Below are positions 59,620 to 64,000 of a stretch of 64,000 bases of DNA, piece by piece. The translations under genes and the position numbers were made by a program. The stretch covers positions 3,906,001 through 3,970,000 of the forward strand of contig NC_064225.1 of the NCBI RefSeq assembly GCF_023101765.2, in the 5' to 3' direction. A model generated the notes under the pieces. The model saw only the letters and a list, made by a program, of their open reading frames with translations. It made no database searches and had not been told where the DNA came from. This DNA is from Spodoptera frugiperda. Taxonomy: Eukaryota; Arthropoda; Insecta; Lepidoptera; Noctuidae. Each line of letters begins with the position of its first letter. The stretch's first letter is position 1.

Positions 59620-60402
59620 AGTATACAAAAAAAACAGTTTCTTTGTGAGAATTGTTTGACCATAAGTGCAATTATGTGTTTAAATATCCTTCACTAATTA
59701 CAAGTCACTCTATAATGTGTATATACTTCAGCAAAATCACCTGTTTAAGGATACATTTGAATAAAAGCTTTGCAAAGGATTGTGACTCTGTGCGGGCTGT
59801 TCATTTTGATGTTGATATACGAGTAATAAGAAGCTATGATATAGATAGATTAGTTCATCAGTTATGTAAGCGCACATCAGTCGCGTGACATCATTTACCT
59901 CTCTCTCTACATATAATAGCAATGTGCACTAATTTGCAATTACAGGGAAAGGCGACGTTAGCGTATCAGCCCGTAATACCGATCGCGGTTTGCAGCGTTA
60001 ACGATTAATCGGTTACCGGTAATCGATTTAACTCAATTAAAATCGATTGTGAATTTAATTGAACTTGGCTTAATTCTAATTTACGAATGAAAGGGGAAGG
60101 TAATGTTGGTTTTGGTGGATTCGTATTACTTATTTCATGACATTTTATTTTATTAATGTTGTTTTTTTTTGGAAATAACAGTGTAGATTTACTATCATAG
60201 GGTATCATCGTGAACAGTTCACCGCTGTACTATGTACCTAATTCAGTCGGTTTACCCTAGTCTCCATGCTTAGCAGGTAGGTTGAAGAAAGCATTTTACT
60301 ATTTGCAAGGTCTTTAGAGAGCGATGATGCATGGTCACTGTCAAGTCCCTTAGTCGAATCTTACAACCCTCACGGAAAGGTTACACGCCAAATTACTTAT
60401 AA

Positions 60403-60480
60403 CAGTGGTTCCTAACTGGTAGTCCGTGACCCCAGTGGTCCGCAGAAGGCAAAATATAGTCCGCGAAATAAGAAAGATAC
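60403..60480. mobile_element. Possible hAT-type MITE end
   Basis: CAGTGGTTCCTAACTGGTAG with GTCCGTGACC resembles hAT-family terminal repeats. I could not find a matching right end. Confidence 0.3.
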
Positions 60481-61385
60481 ACAAGACAACACCTAATAAA
60501 AATACCACGATTAAAGCTCAAATAAAATATATGTCACACAACTGAGAGGATCAATAATTGATTTTAATAATAAATAAGTCACTATTTTAATGAGAACGAA
60601 CCTCACTACTCAGGATAAAATGTTATGTGGGTTCACATGAAAAAAAAAAGTAATAATGGTCCCTGTCCTTACAGAAATGCTAAAAAATTGGTCCTTGACT
60701 TATAACATCCTATAATTACATATCAATCAATGTACATAAAATAGTTTCATTTCTACCTACACCAACAGAGATTACCTAGCGCGACAAAACATCTCACATT
60801 CCATTACTTATGTAATTTCACATGAAGCCTCGTTCTCATGTAATATTAACTTAGGTATCAACTTAAATAAATAATTGTGGTACCTGTTCGCACTACAAAG
60901 TTATATGGCACCTAAACACAAGATTAGCATATAAAACGGATATATGATGGCACTTTGTGACGTCAACGTCTAGCGTTCTTAACAACGTTTTTTACGACTA
61001 ATCTTAAGTGTGTTGGAGGCCTAATTTTCGTTGTTTTTTTCGTGTTTGAAGTACTTTTTTTAGTGCGCGTTTGTAAGAGTGATTGTTTAGTTAGAGATGG
61101 AGAGCTTAAGTGTGGTTGATGTGTAGGGCTGTATACTATTTTTGGACTTTTAAAGTTTTTGTTTAGAGAGCAGCTGCTTCTGTAGAATAGTTGTTGTAAA
61201 ACTTAGCTTAAATCATTACTGGTGGCTTTATTATAACTTTCGTGAGACATACTAAATTAATTATTGTGTTGTCGTCTTACTCATGTAACTGTTTGACGAG
61301 GAAATCGATTAGTTTTAAACTGCAGAAGGGTAAATTCTGTACAATGAAATTATTAAAAAAAAATATATGGTAATGGGCATCATTA
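60481..61385. other. No gene seen
   Basis: AT-rich sequence with a CRE-type TGACGTCA at 60958-60965. A nine-codon frame (MESLSVVDV) at 61097 is too short to support a gene. Confidence 0.4.
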
Positions 61386-61389
61386 AGTA

Positions 61390-61440
61390 AGAGACCCTCT
61401 CGCCTCGCCCAAGACGGGAGAAGCAATTGGCTGATTTTCG
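61390..61440 (+). mobile_element. S1 fragment
   Basis: GAGACCCTCTCGCCTCGCCC and GGGAGAAGCAATTGGCTGAT. Confidence 0.65.
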
Positions 61441-62004
61441 TTTATATTTCTGGAATGACATTTTTTATCCCACGGAACCGCAGATGCTGACAAAAGCTGG
61501 TGTTGCATAAAACACTATACAACTAAAGGAGTAATTAACATTGGATACAAAGAGTCGAAGATCAAACTCATGAGAGGCTTATGTACAGCATTGGGACTGA
61601 AGACAATGTCATGCATGATTTATAATTAGAACTTAGTACCTTTTTCTGAGACTTAAGACAAGATATCTCCATAACCATGTCCATATTTACCATCATTTGA
61701 ATTCTTCAACATATTTGCAGTAACACCAACGATATCCGAATACACATGGCATACTAAACCGTAGCCACTGGAAGCGTCCACAATAAAATTTTACGAACAC
61801 AAAACGGTAACGTTACGTTCAATATTATTAGTAGGAACATTTCTGGTTTGAGCTCAGTTGCTGTACTAATTCCGTGTTATTAATACTTTTGTTTTTTTAC
61901 TTTTTGAAAGGAGATTTAGTTTCTGAAAGCAAGGCCAGTCGGTCAACTTATCAACGAATGGGCCCCTTCTATATAAAAAGGTTTTCGATTTAGGAGGCTT
62001 TTAT

Positions 62005-62280
62005 TGAAGGGGGAAGTCTTCTAATAACTTTTCTTGCTTTGGATGAGGCTAGAGGGAGTGTCAGACAAGACGGGGTGTTGGCAACTCGTCTGGTTATCCG
62101 CGGCTCCTTATCGGGCATCAGCCCTACTGGGCCACATCTGTGGTGATCTGATGGCTCTTAGAAGCGCGCACTGACACCACGCGCCATACGCTCGGGTACA
62201 GTTGTAGACGGGCGCTGAGTTAACCTTGCTCGCCGTCCGCAGGCCCCTGTTGTACCTTTGGGAGGCTAGTACTCTCATAC
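62005..62280 (-). mobile_element. S1 retroposon, long copy with head
   Basis: TTTATTGAAGGGGGAAGTCT, GCTAGAGGGAGTGTCAGACA, GGGCATCAGCCCTACTGGGC, CACATCTGTGGTGATCTGAT and CGCTGAGTTAACCTTGCTCG. The middle block with GACTAAAAACCACC is deleted. Confidence 0.75.
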
Positions 62281-63384
62281 ACACACAAGAAGAGTAGGCG
62301 TGGAACAAATGTATTATCGCCACGTTTACTTCATCATTATGTTTAGTTAGTATCATTATACTAATAAGTATAATTTATATTTGAGTAATTTGCAAGTTAC
62401 AACTTCAGTTAAACTATTCTACAATTACGCCACAGGCCAAATTTATTCGATTCTCGACCTTAAGTAACCTCAATAAAGTGCACGTGACTTCAGTATTACG
62501 ATTCTACGAAATTAATTCCATTTCAACAGCTCACCGCATTTTCAATAGTAATTCTGTGACTATGTGAGAAAATTACAAAACATTAAATATGTGTATGTGA
62601 CAGAGTTGAGCATAAGAGAGGAGGTTTCGTACTGAAGGACCAAATATTTCTTTTTAAATATAATAAATCATTAAATGTTTTCATAATATTATGTAAACTC
62701 CATTATATAAAAAAACCTTAATTGATATTTAATAATTTCAAATTATATCATTTAATTTTAATATACAACCAGATCAATAATTTTGTATAAGTTCAGTGCC
62801 TTGTTAAACAATGAAACAATGAATTTATTTTTGTAAATTGGCTACAAAAGAGAACTTTTGCACTACAATATTATTATTAAAAAAATCTAAATGAGGTCTG
62901 CTCGGTCGGTTAGCCAGACATAGTAAAGTTATTAATGTTATACAAACACCTGTAAAACTGATATTGGACATTCTTATTTATGTTGGATGGTGTGGATAGA
63001 ATCCCATATGTACCTACATACAGTCTATATTCATAACAGACTGGACAAACGAACTACGTCTAGTAACAGATACCTTTCAAGCACCTTTTAGCTGCGGAAT
63101 TCTAAAACTGCAACATTCAACCTTAACAAATTGAATTTGAAGCCATTTAAAAAAATAATTGAATGAAAAAGAAAATTTACAAGGTAAATGGGGCGCGGGA
63201 ATGTAAGAGATATTGAGATTAATTCGTTTCTTTCGTGGTCTTATGGTACAAAGTTGGGGTTGACTCTGCTTTACACAATTTTGGTTGTGTCTTAGCATGT
63301 GAATTGACATTCACCTTTTTTTAAAAACATCAGTATGATTATTTTTCATTCAGTTTGTAATAGTGTAATTCTGTCTAATACGTG

Positions 63385-63525
63385 TTGCTATTAGGATTTT
63401 CTTATGTGTTGTGGGTGCGTCTACAAACGTACAATTTTACATACACATGACACCCAGACCCTGGACAACAAACTGCGAATCACACAAAGAGTTGCCTAGC
63501 CACCGCGTTAAATGTGCAGTTAAAA
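63385..63525 (-). mobile_element. tRNA-headed SINE, internally deleted copy
   Basis: GTGGGTGCGTCTACAAACGT, CACATGACACCCAGACCCTG and CACACAAAGAGTTGC, then directly CTAGCCACCGCGTTAA. The B-box segment between them is missing. Confidence 0.75.
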
Positions 63526-64000
63526 ATTTTATGTTATTTACTTTTCTTGATGATGACGCGGTGCTTATCTGCAAAGGATTATTGCACTTAACCTTTAATT
63601 GTGTGAATATTTTGATTTATGTCTAAGTGTAAACAATTGTTGATGAGCCTAATAAATAAAAGATAGACTGCCGAAGTCTCATATTCCACGTTGCATAGTA
63701 GCCGGTTACCTAGTAGTAGCTGTGTCAACCGTGCACACAACTTATCATAAACTTTTATAAAGAAATTATCTGTATAAATGTAGATAACTTTATACGTAAA
63801 CTAGCTCCTCCTTTGAAGAAGACAGACGCGATATTATTTACAATTCCAATTTAAATATCACTTCAACAACGAGATGAAATGGCTCAAGAATTACGAGATC
63901 TCAATTTATTACTTGTACAGTTGAGACCGCTAAAACTTAGTTGATAAGACTTGCAGCTTCTTAATGATTTTCAAAATGTTAAGTTTCACACTTTTCGTTG
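63526..64000. other. No gene seen
   Basis: AT-rich sequence to the end of the window. No conserved frame, RNA or repeat border is recognised. Confidence 0.4.

Overview
This is an insect nuclear genome window: AT-rich, split genes, and a dense load of small transposable elements. Nup62, HUS1 and MARCH exons together with tRNA-headed SINEs, A-tailed retroposons and A|TC...CTAG|T Helitrons make a moth (Lepidoptera, perhaps a noctuid) the best guess; this is an inference, not a search result.

Three conserved genes can be rebuilt exon by exon with intact reading frames. HUS1 (+, 21123-23678, 6 coding exons, 292 aa) is the clamp subunit of the 9-1-1 DNA-damage checkpoint. Nup62 (-, 25258-37611, 14 coding exons, 737 aa) is the FG nucleoporin of the central channel and converges tail-to-tail on HUS1. 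A MARCH2/3-type membrane RING-CH ubiquitin ligase (-, 39092-51518, 5 coding exons, 444 aa) lies upstream of Nup62 on the same strand. A fourth, unrecognised candidate gene (-, 14872-19554, 3 exons, 75 aa) would encode a one-pass membrane micropeptide and is head-to-head with HUS1.

Layout: 1-9 kb holds no recognisable gene, only decayed sequence and weak stop-bounded fragments. 9-14.7 kb is a cluster of MITEs, Helitrons and SINEs, including a Helitron whose empty site is preserved 3 kb away. 14.9-23.7 kb has the micropeptide candidate and HUS1. 25-37.6 kb is Nup62; its introns hold a 2.76 kb Tc1-derived foldback palindrome, a Helitron 12 nt from a splice donor, SINEs, MITEs and a LINE remnant. 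39-51.5 kb is the MARCH gene with repeat-filled introns. 51.6-64 kb is gene-free as far as I can see, with tandem duplications, MITEs and retroposons.

The genes do not form one pathway; they are independent housekeeping genes. The most unusual items are the micropeptide candidate, the giant hairpin in the Nup62 intron, and several nested insertions that can be dated against each other. All coordinates were worked out by eye from splice consensus and reading phase.
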